Shown one piece after another: positions 5,879 to 12,411 of a stretch of 12,411 nucleotides of DNA; position 1 is the stretch's first letter; each line of letters starts with the position of its first letter. A program made the translations under genes and the position numbers. The notes under the pieces were generated by a model. That model was given only the letters and a program-made list of their open reading frames with translations, ran no database searches and was not told the DNA's origin. The DNA is from Vulcanimicrobiia bacterium (GTDB taxonomy: Bacteria > Eremiobacterota > Eremiobacteria > Baltobacterales > Baltobacteraceae). The stretch is taken from assembly GCA_024281135.1 (NCBI GenBank), contig JAMXLG010000208.1, positions 1 through 12,411 of the forward strand, given 5' to 3'.

Positions 5879-6874
5879 TTACACGCCGACTCTATCTGCA
5901 CGCACCAGGCATTCTTGCACGGCTTCGGGAATCGCGTGCGTGTCAGCGCTATTCTCCTCCGTATCATTCTCGCTAGAGAGAATCTGCGCGATAGATTCGG
6001 TGAGTGCAGCGATGTCATAGCCGCCTTCCAACACATAGGCGATACGACCGTCGGTGTACTCAAGGGCGACGCGGTTAATTGCGCGCGCTAACATCTTGGC
6101 TGCATCCACTTCAACGCCGAGGTCGCCAACAGGATCGCCTGCCACATAATCAAAGCCGGCGCTCACCACGATCATCTGCGGACGCAGCGCCCCGGCTGCC
6201 CGGCGCAACAGCCGTTCCCAAACTGCGATGAAGGCTTCCGTTGCAATTCCCGACGCCGGCAATGGAACGTTGACGAGCGCGTCGCCGTGGAGCCACCCGA
6301 TCTCATATCCCGTTCCCGGATAAGCGGGCGAAGCGTGCGTTGATATGTAGGAAAGCCCGTTACCGACAACGTCTTGCGTACCGTTGCCGTGATGATAATC
6401 GAAGTCGATGACAAGAACGTTGCCACCGTACATCGCCTGATACGCTCGCGCCCCGATCGCCGCATTGTTGAAGAGGCAGAACCCCATACCACGTTGCGCT
6501 TCGGCGTGATGCCCGGGCGGACGAACGAGCGCAAAAACCGGCCGTTTCAAACGCGCTGCTTCGTCCACGGACGCGATGGCGCCGCCGGCTGCGCGCTTCG
6601 CTGCAGCGAGCGAGTGTTCGTCGACGACGACGTCGCCGGTAGAGAGGTAGTGCGGACGCTTCGTGCTGGAAGTTTCCCGTTTCACCAGTTCGAGATACGC
6701 GGGAGAATGCACGCGCAGCAGTTCTTCGTCCGCTGCATCGCGCGCAGCGATCGTTTCGTTCAGGAAACCGCGCGCCCTCAAACGCGAAGCGACCACTTCT
6801 ACACGGTCGGGCGATTCGATATGCCCAACGTTGCGGAGGTGATCGCCGTAAAGCTCGTCTGTGACGACTAGCAT
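5879..6874 (-). CDS. Histone-deacetylase-superfamily amidohydrolase (AcuC-like)
   Basis: A 331-residue cytoplasmic zinc hydrolase of the arginase/deacetylase fold, close to the usual bacterial length. The active-site elements are all present: RPPGHHA with the catalytic histidine pair H122/H123, IDFDYHHGNGT with zinc ligands D159 and H161, SAGFD with the third ligand D242, and LEGGYD with the transition-state tyrosine Y286. Bacterial members remove acetyl groups from lysines (AcuC, acting on acetyl-CoA synthetase), polyamines or other acetylated amines, and sequence alone does not settle which. No acuA/acuB or acetyl-CoA synthetase gene is in the window. The ATG at 6874 has only a weak GGAAAG in front. 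The C-terminal 30 residues (from SSENDTEENS) are acidic and look like a non-conserved tail. It stands alone between the terminator at 6901-6937 and the convergent ACT gene. Confidence 0.93.
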   Translation of the reverse strand: MLVVTDELYGDHLRNVGHIESPDRVEVVASRLRARGFLNETIAARDAADEELLRVHSPAYLELVKRETSSTKRPHYLSTGDVVVDEHSLAAAKRAAGGAIASVDEAARLKRPVFALVRPPGHHAEAQRGMGFCLFNNAAIGARAYQAMYGGNVLVIDFDYHHGNGTQDVVGNGLSYISTHASPAYPGTGYEIGWLHGDALVNVPLPASGIATEAFIAVWERLLRRAAGALRPQMIVVSAGFDYVAGDPVGDLGVEVDAAKMLARAINRVALEYTDGRIAYVLEGGYDIAALTESIAQILSSENDTEENSADTHAIPEAVQECLVRADRVGV

Positions 6875-6894
6875 GTGCCACGGGCTTTCCGCAC

Positions 6895-6900
6895 ATCATA
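6895..6900 (-). promoter_or_regulatory. Possible -10 element for the deacetylase gene
   Basis: Read on the minus strand, TATGAT lies 20 bases before the ATG at 6874 and differs from the TATAAT consensus at one base. No convincing -35 lies at 16-18 bases, because that interval is occupied by the terminator hairpin. Support is weak. Confidence 0.3.
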
Positions 6901-6937
6901 AACAAAAGCCCGCCGAGATGTTTCGGCGGGCGTTTTG
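6901..6937 (-). terminator. Intrinsic terminator after the TPR gene
   Basis: A nine-base perfect stem GCCCGCCGA/TCGGCGGGC (6908-6916 with 6923-6931) has a six-base loop and is flanked by an A-rich left side (AACAAAA) and a T-rich right side (GTTTTGTT). On the minus strand the stem is followed by CTTTTGTTT, so it ends the etfB-etfA-TPR transcript. The T-run on the plus side means it could also stop plus-strand antisense transcription. Confidence 0.85.
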
Positions 6938-6948
6938 TTCGTAACGGT

Positions 6949-6988
6949 CCTTCGACAAGCTCAGGATGACACGAGCTCAGGATGACAC
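6949..6988. repeat. Intergenic repeat containing AGCTCAGGATGACAC twice
   Basis: A 15-base unit, AGCTCAGGATGACAC, occurs at 6958-6972 and again at 6974-6988 with a 16-base period. The first copy is extended leftward by CCTTCGACA. From memory, the string TTCGACAAGCTCAGGATGACA occurs as a dispersed intergenic repeat in many GC-rich environmental genomes. Here it lies just downstream of the TPR stop and upstream of its terminator on the minus strand. Its function is unknown. Confidence 0.8.
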
Positions 6989-6995
6989 TGGAGAG

Positions 6996-8507
6996 CTACT
7001 TATGGCTGAGTGTCGCGATCTGGGCTGCTACCTCATTGTATTCTTTGGTGCCCTTCTTGATCATCGGCAATAGGCGCTTGTATGCGTCGATGGCCTTCTG
7101 CTTCTCGTGGTTCTGTGCGTAGGTTTTACCTGCGACCCAGAGCAGCTGCGGATTCTGATCCAAGAAGCCCTTGGCACTCTTATCGAGCACGTCGAAGATT
7201 TGCGATGCTTCCTTGTAATTCTTTAACTCGAAGTCGGCGCCCGCGATGCATCCGAGCGTCGATGGGTCCTTCTCCATCGAGAAGCTCTTCGCACATGCAT
7301 CTTTCGACTTACTGTAGTCGTGCAAGAACGAGTACGCCTGTCCGAGCATCGCGAACGCTTGTGGATCCGGCTGCACGTCGGTGAGGTGCTTCAAGTAGCC
7401 AGCAGCATCGGACATTTTACCTTCCGCCATCGCAAGCCGGCCGAGTTGAAGTAACGCTTGCGGATCATCTTTGTTGATTGCGAGTGCCGCTTGCCATTCG
7501 CGTTGCGCGTTGCCGTAGTTCTTTATCGATGCCCAATACTCGCCGTAGGCCGTGTGGAGATCCCCTAATGTCGGATACTGCGCGATCGCCTGCGTGTAGA
7601 CTGCTTGCGCTTGCGCGTCTTTGTGTTCGTTCGCAAAGTACTGTGCTTTGCGGACGATGATTGCGCCGCGCTGCTGGTCGCTGGTCGCGGCGAGGATTGC
7701 GTCGTCATACGCAGCCGACGTCTTAGCGTCATCGTGTTGACGCGCGTAGAGATCCGCCTTGAACACGAGCGCCTGGATGTCTTTCGGGTCGATCGCGAGC
7801 ACTCTTCCGACCCAGTCGAGCGCTTCCGGAATATTGTTCTGCTGCGCGTAGGTCGATGCGATCTGGAAGAGCGGAGCAGTGTTCTTCGGATCCAACGCCG
7901 CAGCTTTCAGGAACTGCGTTCGCGCATCGTCGAACTTCTGCTCGGCCGCGTAAACAGATCCGAGCGTTGTGATCGATTGCGCGTCACCCTTATTGAGCAC
8001 GATCGCGCGGTTCGCGATACGCTCGGCATCGGTGAAGCGGTTAGCGCGCAAATAGAGCGTCGTCAATTGCTCGAGCACGCCTTCATTGCTCGGATCGAGA
8101 TTCTCGGCTTGCTCGAGGTCCGCGATCGCGCCGTCGAGCCGGCCGAGCGCTTCTTGAGCGTACCCGTCGAGATAATAGACCTGTGCGGTCTTATCGCCCA
8201 ACTGCAGCAAACGCTGCGTCAGCTGAATCGAAAGATCCGGGCGATTGATGCCGAGGAGTTGACCCGCAAGCTCCACCATCGTCTGTTGATCGTTGGGATT
8301 CGCCTTGAGCTTGGCCTCGAGACGCGGAATTGCGATATTGGGCGGTTCGGGCGTAGCGGTCGGGATCGCCGACGGCGACGGGGACGGGCTCGGCGATGCC
8401 GCCGCTTTACCGCCGCCGAAGAGGCCCGCCTGGGCCTTCGGCGTCGTGCCGACGGCCGCGGCGGTGAACGCGACGGCCATCATGAGCAGAACTGCGAAAC
8501 GTTTCAA
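6996..8507 (-). CDS. Exported tetratricopeptide-repeat protein
   Basis: A 503-residue protein with a Sec-type signal peptide (basic MKRF, hydrophobic 5-20, cleavage likely after AQA at 25-27) and a Ser/Pro spacer (38-55, SPSPSPSPS). From about residue 60 to the end it is built of roughly a dozen TPR-like 34-residue helical pairs, with typical spacing of A, G, Y and P residues, for example ALDPKNTAPLFQIASTYAQQ. TPR arrays mediate protein-protein assembly; no enzyme domain is visible, and the partner is unknown. The start is a TTG at 8507, read because it begins the signal peptide and has AGGAAG ten bases upstream. It lies 23 bases after the etfA stop with no terminator between, so it is probably in the etf transcript, and it is followed by a strong terminator. 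Confidence 0.9.
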   Translation of the reverse strand: MKRFAVLLMMAVAFTAAAVGTTPKAQAGLFGGGKAAASPSPSPSPSAIPTATPEPPNIAIPRLEAKLKANPNDQQTMVELAGQLLGINRPDLSIQLTQRLLQLGDKTAQVYYLDGYAQEALGRLDGAIADLEQAENLDPSNEGVLEQLTTLYLRANRFTDAERIANRAIVLNKGDAQSITTLGSVYAAEQKFDDARTQFLKAAALDPKNTAPLFQIASTYAQQNNIPEALDWVGRVLAIDPKDIQALVFKADLYARQHDDAKTSAAYDDAILAATSDQQRGAIIVRKAQYFANEHKDAQAQAVYTQAIAQYPTLGDLHTAYGEYWASIKNYGNAQREWQAALAINKDDPQALLQLGRLAMAEGKMSDAAGYLKHLTDVQPDPQAFAMLGQAYSFLHDYSKSKDACAKSFSMEKDPSTLGCIAGADFELKNYKEASQIFDVLDKSAKGFLDQNPQLLWVAGKTYAQNHEKQKAIDAYKRLLPMIKKGTKEYNEVAAQIATLSHK

Positions 8508-8530
8508 CTTACTTTAACTTCCTGACTAAA

Positions 8531-9508
8531 TTAGGATTTGGAGGCCGCGACGAGCTTCGTGAGTTCAGGCACGATAGCGAACGCGTCGCCCACGACCGTG
8601 AGGTCCGAAAACTCAGTGATCGGCGATTGGCCATCCTTATTGATCGCAACGATCGTACCGGAAGAACGCATTCCGACCTTATGTTGTATCGCTCCTGAGA
8701 TTCCAACGGCGATGTAGAGATTCGGACTGACGGTTTTGCCGGTTTGTCCGATCTGCAAGCTATACGGCACCCAACCCGCATCGGCGGCCGCACGTGACGC
8801 CCCGACTGCGCCGCCGAGCGCCTGCGCGAGCGGCTTCAACAGGGCGTCGAACGGTTCCGGTCCGCCAAGTCCACGTCCGCCTGCAATTACGACGGGCGCT
8901 TCCTCGAGCGCAAGCTCACCGGTTCCTTCTTCGACGTCCTTCTCGACCGTCACCGCATAGGTCTTTCCAGTCGGTTTCTCGATTGCTTGTACGCTTGCCC
9001 CAGCACCGCCCGCTTGCACTGCAAACGCGTTCGGACGAATCGTCACAACGCCGTAATCCGCAGGCTTCAGCTCGCATGTCGTGATTGCAGCGCCGCCCAT
9101 CTTCGGCATGATCGCTTCGATGCGGCCGTTTTCGATTTTGAAGTCCGTCGCATCTGCGCACATGCCGGCGTTCAGACGCGCCATAACGCGTCCGGCGATG
9201 TCTTTTCCGGTGAGCGTATTCGGAATGAGAATCAGCGACGGTCCGATAGCGCGAGCAACGGCGTCAACATAATCGACAACCGGATCGAGCAAGAACTTGT
9301 CGACGTCGGCGTCGTCGTTGGTGTGAATGACGTCGAGGGGATAGCTCTTCAGCTGCTCCGCGAGTTGCGACGAGCCGCTTCCCACAATGATTGCATGCGC
9401 TTTACCGCCGAGTTTATCGGCGAGTTGACGCGCTTGCGTCGCCATCTCGAACGTCACTTTCGGCGTGTTGCCGCCCTTGTGTTGAACGTAGACGAGAACG
9501 TTTTGCAT
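8531..9508 (-). CDS. etfA: Electron transfer flavoprotein, alpha subunit
   Basis: A 325-residue ETF alpha subunit, full length for the family. The N-terminal domain (1-190) shares the ETF alpha/beta fold. The C-terminal FAD domain (about 205-320) shows AGGRGLGG (209-216), the serine/arginine pair S238/R239, and the signature [20 protein letters not shown] (252-271) leading to GAIQH and TIVAINKD (285-292). ETF heterodimers take electrons from acyl-CoA or other dehydrogenases and pass them to a quinone reductase or another acceptor. The start overlaps the etfB stop as TAATG, which ensures coupled, equimolar translation. No acyl-CoA dehydrogenase, ETF:quinone oxidoreductase or fixCX partner lies in the window, so the physiological donor is not indicated. 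Confidence 0.97.
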   Translation of the reverse strand: MQNVLVYVQHKGGNTPKVTFEMATQARQLADKLGGKAHAIIVGSGSSQLAEQLKSYPLDVIHTNDDADVDKFLLDPVVDYVDAVARAIGPSLILIPNTLTGKDIAGRVMARLNAGMCADATDFKIENGRIEAIMPKMGGAAITTCELKPADYGVVTIRPNAFAVQAGGAGASVQAIEKPTGKTYAVTVEKDVEEGTGELALEEAPVVIAGGRGLGGPEPFDALLKPLAQALGGAVGASRAAADAGWVPYSLQIGQTGKTVSPNLYIAVGISGAIQHKVGMRSSGTIVAINKDGQSPITEFSDLTVVGDAFAIVPELTKLVAASKS

Positions 9509-10296
9509 TAGACGAGTTTCCGCTCTTTGAGGAAGTCGAAGATCGCCTGCGCGCCCTGCGCGCCGTCAGCGACTTCGATCACTTGACCTTTGCCGCGTAC
9601 CGCGGGGGGCTGCGCGTCGAGGAGCACGGTTTTTGAACCGTTGAGGCCGACCGGTTGATCGAGGCCAAGTTCTGCGACGGTCAGCGGCGCAATCGTCTTT
9701 TTCTTCGCGCCCATGATGCCTTTGAGTGAAGCATAGCGCGGCTCACCGAACGTGAGCGCCGTCGTGATGACCGACGGTAGCGGTGCGATCACATCTTGGA
9801 ATCCGGTATCCGTCTCGCGCTCCAAGCGCAGTTTTCCGTCGGCGACTTCTGCTTTGCGCACGTTCGTCACGAGAGGCGTTTGCAGATATTCGGCGAGTGC
9901 GCCCGGCGTTGCGCCGGTGGAACCATCATCTGAGAGTCCGCCGACGATCAACAGATCGAAACCGATGTTTTTCAAGGCGTGCGACATTGCGTACGAGGTT
10001 GCCCAGACGTCGCTTCCTTCAAGTCCGGCGTCACTGAGCAACGCGGCATCGTCTGCACCCATCGCCAGCGCTTTGCGCAGCGTCTCCTTGAGCGACTCGG
10101 GTGCCATCGAAAAAACGGTGACCGTTGTGTCGCCGCCGATTTTTTCTTTCAATTGCAGCGCCGCTTCGAGCGCGTACTCATCGTAAGGATTCAACACGGT
10201 TTCAACGCCCGTGCGAACCAAACGCTTCGTGCCCAGATCTATACGCTTTTCGGCGTTCGGGTCGGGCACAAGTTTGACCGTAACCACGATCTTCAC
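9508..10296 (-). CDS. etfB: Electron transfer flavoprotein, beta subunit
   Basis: A 262-residue ETF beta subunit of standard length. Visible family features are VKLVPDP (7-13), the nucleotide-binding stretch RTGVETVLNPYDEYALEAAL (28-47), SDDGSTGATPGALAEYL (122-138) and the beta-subunit signature region ERETDTGFQDVIAPLPSVIT (159-178), followed by EPRYASLKGIMGAKKK (185-200). It pairs with EtfA, encoded immediately downstream. The start codon is GTG at 10296, chosen because a full GAGGAGGT Shine-Dalgarno lies 11 bases upstream. Whether this is a plain or an electron-bifurcating ETF cannot be decided by eye. Confidence 0.97.
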   Translation of the reverse strand: MKIVVTVKLVPDPNAEKRIDLGTKRLVRTGVETVLNPYDEYALEAALQLKEKIGGDTTVTVFSMAPESLKETLRKALAMGADDAALLSDAGLEGSDVWATSYAMSHALKNIGFDLLIVGGLSDDGSTGATPGALAEYLQTPLVTNVRKAEVADGKLRLERETDTGFQDVIAPLPSVITTALTFGEPRYASLKGIMGAKKKTIAPLTVAELGLDQPVGLNGSKTVLLDAQPPAVRGKGQVIEVADGAQGAQAIFDFLKERKLV

Positions 10297-10307
10297 GTGG
10301 AGTAATG

Positions 10308-10315
10308 ACCTCCTC
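10308..10315 (-). promoter_or_regulatory. Strong Shine-Dalgarno of etfB
   Basis: On the minus strand GAGGAGGT lies 11 bases before the GTG at 10296. It is the best ribosome binding site in the window and decides the GTG start of etfB. Confidence 0.8.
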
Positions 10316-10327
10316 GAATGCTTGGGG

Positions 10328-10359
10328 AGAACCCGCCCGAGTTTGGTCAGGCGGGTTCT
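10328..10359. terminator. Ten-base-pair hairpin between the outer-membrane-like gene and etfB
   Basis: AGAACCCGCC pairs perfectly with GGCGGGTTCT around a 12-base loop. It lies after the stop of the large minus-strand gene and before the etfB ribosome binding site, where a terminator or leader hairpin is expected. The T-containing side (TTTAT) follows it on the plus strand, not on the minus strand, where it is followed by CCCC. Minus-strand termination would therefore be inefficient, and some read-through into etfB is possible. Confidence 0.45.
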
Positions 10360-10366
10360 TTATCCT

Positions 10367-10382
10367 CTGATAATTTTATCAG
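10367..10382. other. AT-rich inverted repeat in the etfB upstream region
   Basis: CTGATAA and TTATCAG are perfect inverted copies separated by two T bases. The AT-rich dyad stands out in a GC-rich stretch and lies upstream of etfB. It could be a regulator binding site or part of a promoter (TAAAAT on the minus strand resembles a -10). Neither is confirmed. Confidence 0.35.
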
Positions 10383-10403
10383 CCCTCGGGCTTCACCTAG
10401 CCG

Positions 10404-12329
10404 CTAGAGGGCGAAATGCTGATCCACGATCAGGGTCGTTCCCTGCATTGTCGGGGGCGGTCCACCCGGCTGAGAGGGCAGCCCCACCAGAGCGCTCCGG
10501 CGCAGAGTCACAAGCAGTTGCTGGTTGCCGAAGTCCCATTCCCCTCCGATAAAGCCGACGCCGTAAATTCCCTGGACCGGGGTCGTCGACCACATACCGT
10601 TGGCAGAGTATCGCCCGTAGCCGACGAGGCCGACTGCTTTCTTGTTCCAGTGATGCACGAACGTGAATACCACTTGCGGATAATTCATGCTCGCTAGATC
10701 CACGGGGTCGTTATTGACGGGACGGTACGAACGATCCCAAATCGTATCCGCAACAATATCGTCACGCTGAAGATGCCATGCGGCATAGACGCCTACTTGC
10801 CGCTGCCAACCTATCGTGCCTTGGCTGTTGAACTGCGGGAGAAAGTAGCCGTCGACCCAACCTTCCTGCGATGCTTGCGCCAAGGTGATCGGCTCGAGTT
10901 GCCGCCAAACGTATCCGGCAGCGTGTACTTCTAATCGTCCGTGCGTCACATCGACATGCATGCGATATCCTGCGCGATTGATGCCGATGATCGTATTGTC
11001 GATGGTTTGATACGTCGATTTCAGCCACTGTCCGGGCCACGACCATGCAATCGCCCAAATATTTTCCGGGACACCGTAGGGCATGATGATCGTCGCGTAG
11101 CGCGGATCGAACCGGTAGTATTCGAATCCAAGATCCGCTTCACTGTTGAAGTGTCTCGTTAGCGCGTAATGCTGATAGTTTCCGGGAGCGTTCGTTCCGG
11201 GTTCGGCAACGAGTCCCGCATTGTACCATCCGCGCCCCAGCTCGAGCAGCGCGTCGTAGCCCCTCAAGGGATGAAAAAATGCGCGAACGCCCGCAAGCGT
11301 TTGATGCTGATCTGCAAGCGTGCTCGCGAAGAGCCGCCCTTGTGGACCCGGGAACAGCGTTTGATCGACACCAAAAAACGTCGTGGTGCCGATCGGATCG
11401 CCACTGGTGTCGATGTGCGATACCTGCGCCGAGAATCGACCGTAATCGCCACGATCGATGACGAACGATCCGTTGAGCAACCGCACACCGGTCCCCGCGA
11501 GCGCCGGTAACAATGCATCCGTTAGTTCAATCGACGCCGAGCGGATTTTTACAAGCGCGTCCGCACCGAGCAACTGCATGTTGACCGACGGTGGCGTCCA
11601 CGCGTTGAGGTTCGGTGGGCCGGAGCCAAATGTCTCAGCAGTTGTAAGCGACGGTAAGGTCAGCACGTTTGGTACGGGTGGTGGCGCAAAGACAAAACGG
11701 TCCGTTTGCGCAAGGTCAAAGTATCCTCCGCGAATCTGCCAATTGCCGCCGTTGTCGGCAAGCGACGCAGAAACCGGGACGGATAGTTGCGCACCGATAA
11801 AATCATTTTTTCCAGGCTGCGTCGGAAAGACGATTCCCGGATTGTAGAAATGACCCCAGTGCGGACTTGCATTACCTAGGAGCGGCTCGGCCCAAAACGC
11901 GGCGTTTGTTCCATCGCCGACGATGCCGGTAAACCCAAATGTGGCTTGCGCCGTTACGGCGCGCGTACGCTCCGTTGCTGTGAGCTCGTATTGCGCGACG
12001 CCCGCAATACCCGGGATTGTCGGCGCACTCGAAAACCAATCGTACGGCGACATGGGAGAAATCGGCTGTCCCGCTTGAAAATCCGCCGCTTCCGGCGGCG
12101 TGATCCCTGGCCCGCTCGCCGCTTGATTGACGAAGACGTTTGTTCCAAAGACAGCTGTTGAGAATCCCGGCGTCGGACTTGGCGACGGCGTTGGTGATGG
12201 TGTTGCCGACGGCGTTGGTGACGGCGGCGCGGAAGGAACCGGCGACGGATTTTCATTCGTTCGACCGGCCGCACAGAGAAGTATGAACGCAAGCGATGTC
12301 GCTGCGCCGACAAAGAGCATCTTCCGCAT
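10404..12329 (-). CDS. Large exported beta-rich protein, probably outer-membrane barrel
   Basis: A 641-residue protein of no family I recognise. It begins with a signal peptide (MRKMLFVGAATSLAFILLCAA), followed by a Pro/Ser/Thr linker (28-55, repeated SPTPSPS) encoded by an imperfect GGCGTTGGTGACGGC-type repeat. The remainder is rich in Gly, aromatic residues and short alternating polar/hydrophobic stretches such as SADLGFEYYRFDPRY-like and GRLEVHAAGYVWRQL, with few cysteines, as in porins and other outer-membrane barrels. It ends ...QHFAL, with Phe near but not at the C-terminus. The ATG at 12329 has the purine-rich AGAGAAGAGAGACGG before it; an ATG nine bases further in is an alternative. 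It lies 13 bases after the stop of a membrane-protein gene and is probably co-transcribed with it. A porin-like or surface role is inference. Confidence 0.82.
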   Translation of the reverse strand: MRKMLFVGAATSLAFILLCAAGRTNENPSPVPSAPPSPTPSATPSPTPSPSPTPGFSTAVFGTNVFVNQAASGPGITPPEAADFQAGQPISPMSPYDWFSSAPTIPGIAGVAQYELTATERTRAVTAQATFGFTGIVGDGTNAAFWAEPLLGNASPHWGHFYNPGIVFPTQPGKNDFIGAQLSVPVSASLADNGGNWQIRGGYFDLAQTDRFVFAPPPVPNVLTLPSLTTAETFGSGPPNLNAWTPPSVNMQLLGADALVKIRSASIELTDALLPALAGTGVRLLNGSFVIDRGDYGRFSAQVSHIDTSGDPIGTTTFFGVDQTLFPGPQGRLFASTLADQHQTLAGVRAFFHPLRGYDALLELGRGWYNAGLVAEPGTNAPGNYQHYALTRHFNSEADLGFEYYRFDPRYATIIMPYGVPENIWAIAWSWPGQWLKSTYQTIDNTIIGINRAGYRMHVDVTHGRLEVHAAGYVWRQLEPITLAQASQEGWVDGYFLPQFNSQGTIGWQRQVGVYAAWHLQRDDIVADTIWDRSYRPVNNDPVDLASMNYPQVVFTFVHHWNKKAVGLVGYGRYSANGMWSTTPVQGIYGVGFIGGEWDFGNQQLLVTLRRSALVGLPSQPGGPPPTMQGTTLIVDQHFAL

Positions 12330-12342
12330 CCGTCTCTCTTCT

Positions 12343-12411
12343 CTAAAGCGATCCGTGTCGAAGTGCGATTTGGGTCACGCGAATGACGACCAACGCGACC
12401 GCGCCGATCAG
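12343..12411 (-). CDS. 3' end of a membrane-protein gene cut by the window edge
   Basis: On the minus strand, an open frame enters from the window edge and reads LIGAVALVVIRVTQIALRHG, then S, L and a TAG stop at 12343-12345. The stretch looks like a final membrane helix with a short basic tail. Its stop lies 13 bases before the ATG of the large exported protein, a typical operon spacing. Only 22 codons are visible, so no family can be named and the reading frame itself is supported mainly by its hydrophobic content and position. Confidence 0.5.
   Translation of the reverse strand: MIGAVALVVIRVTQIALRHGSL

Noticed and set aside
8345..8405. Possible DNA repeat array in the TPR gene
   Set aside because: The periodicity only reflects Ser-Pro codons of the spacer; it is neither a CRISPR array nor a mobile element.
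7605..8525. 306-codon plus-strand open frame opposite the TPR gene
   Set aside because: It is the antisense of a repetitive TPR gene, is dominated by Arg and Leu, and lacks a ribosome binding site or domain.
10382..10412. GCCCTC/GAGGGC inverted repeat around the stop of the large exported-protein gene
   Set aside because: Only six pairs, a 19-base loop and no following T-tract; too weak to call as a terminator.
12165..12260. Repeated GGCGTTGGTGA-like units that resemble a tandem array
   Set aside because: They encode the Pro/Ser/Thr linker of the exported protein in frame and vary by codon, so they are coding low complexity, not a separate element.

Overview
The window is about 12.4 kb of gene-dense, GC-rich bacterial chromosome. 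It contains thirteen genes, two of them cut by the window edges, with very small intergenic gaps and no mobile element, CRISPR array, tRNA or rRNA that I can see. The encoded proteins point to a diderm with an energised respiratory chain: a lipoprotein signal, a large outer-membrane-like beta-rich protein, an RseB-like periplasmic regulator, SCO copper chaperones and an electron transfer flavoprotein. Ser/Pro/Thr-rich spacers after the export signals, GTG and TTG starts, and a 'CTCAGGATGACA' intergenic repeat are compatible with one of the little-cultured GC-rich phyla such as Candidatus Eremiobacterota (WPS-2). That placement is an inference, not something the sequence proves.

Left part (1-3307): a membrane-anchored, histidine-rich extracytoplasmic protein (5' end outside the window) runs into a convergent pair on the minus strand. 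The pair is a MauE/DoxX-type four-helix membrane protein with a CGCFG motif, translationally coupled to a membrane-anchored TlpA/thioredoxin-like protein. Divergent from these is a coupled pair of SCO1/SenC-family proteins, the first with the classical CX3C copper site and the second with an expanded CX5C site and a C-terminal membrane anchor. This half looks like an extracytoplasmic thiol-redox and copper-delivery module, probably serving a copper oxidase.

Middle part (3335-5877): an ECF sigma factor, its zinc-finger anti-sigma factor and an RseB-like exported protein follow in the same direction with overlapping ends, then a small ACT-domain protein. The spacing allows all six plus-strand genes from 1806 to 5877 to be co-transcribed. 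That would place copper/thiol assembly factors in one unit with an envelope-stress regulator. Convergent to it is a histone-deacetylase-superfamily (AcuC-like) amidohydrolase on the minus strand.

Right part (6900-12411), all minus strand: etfB and etfA (TAATG overlap) are followed 23 bases later by an exported TPR protein and then a clear intrinsic terminator. Upstream of etfB is a large exported beta-rich, outer-membrane-like protein of no family I recognise, preceded by the 3' end of a membrane protein gene cut by the window edge. The boundaries between units carry hairpins, a perfect palindrome and the short dispersed-type repeat, all listed separately.
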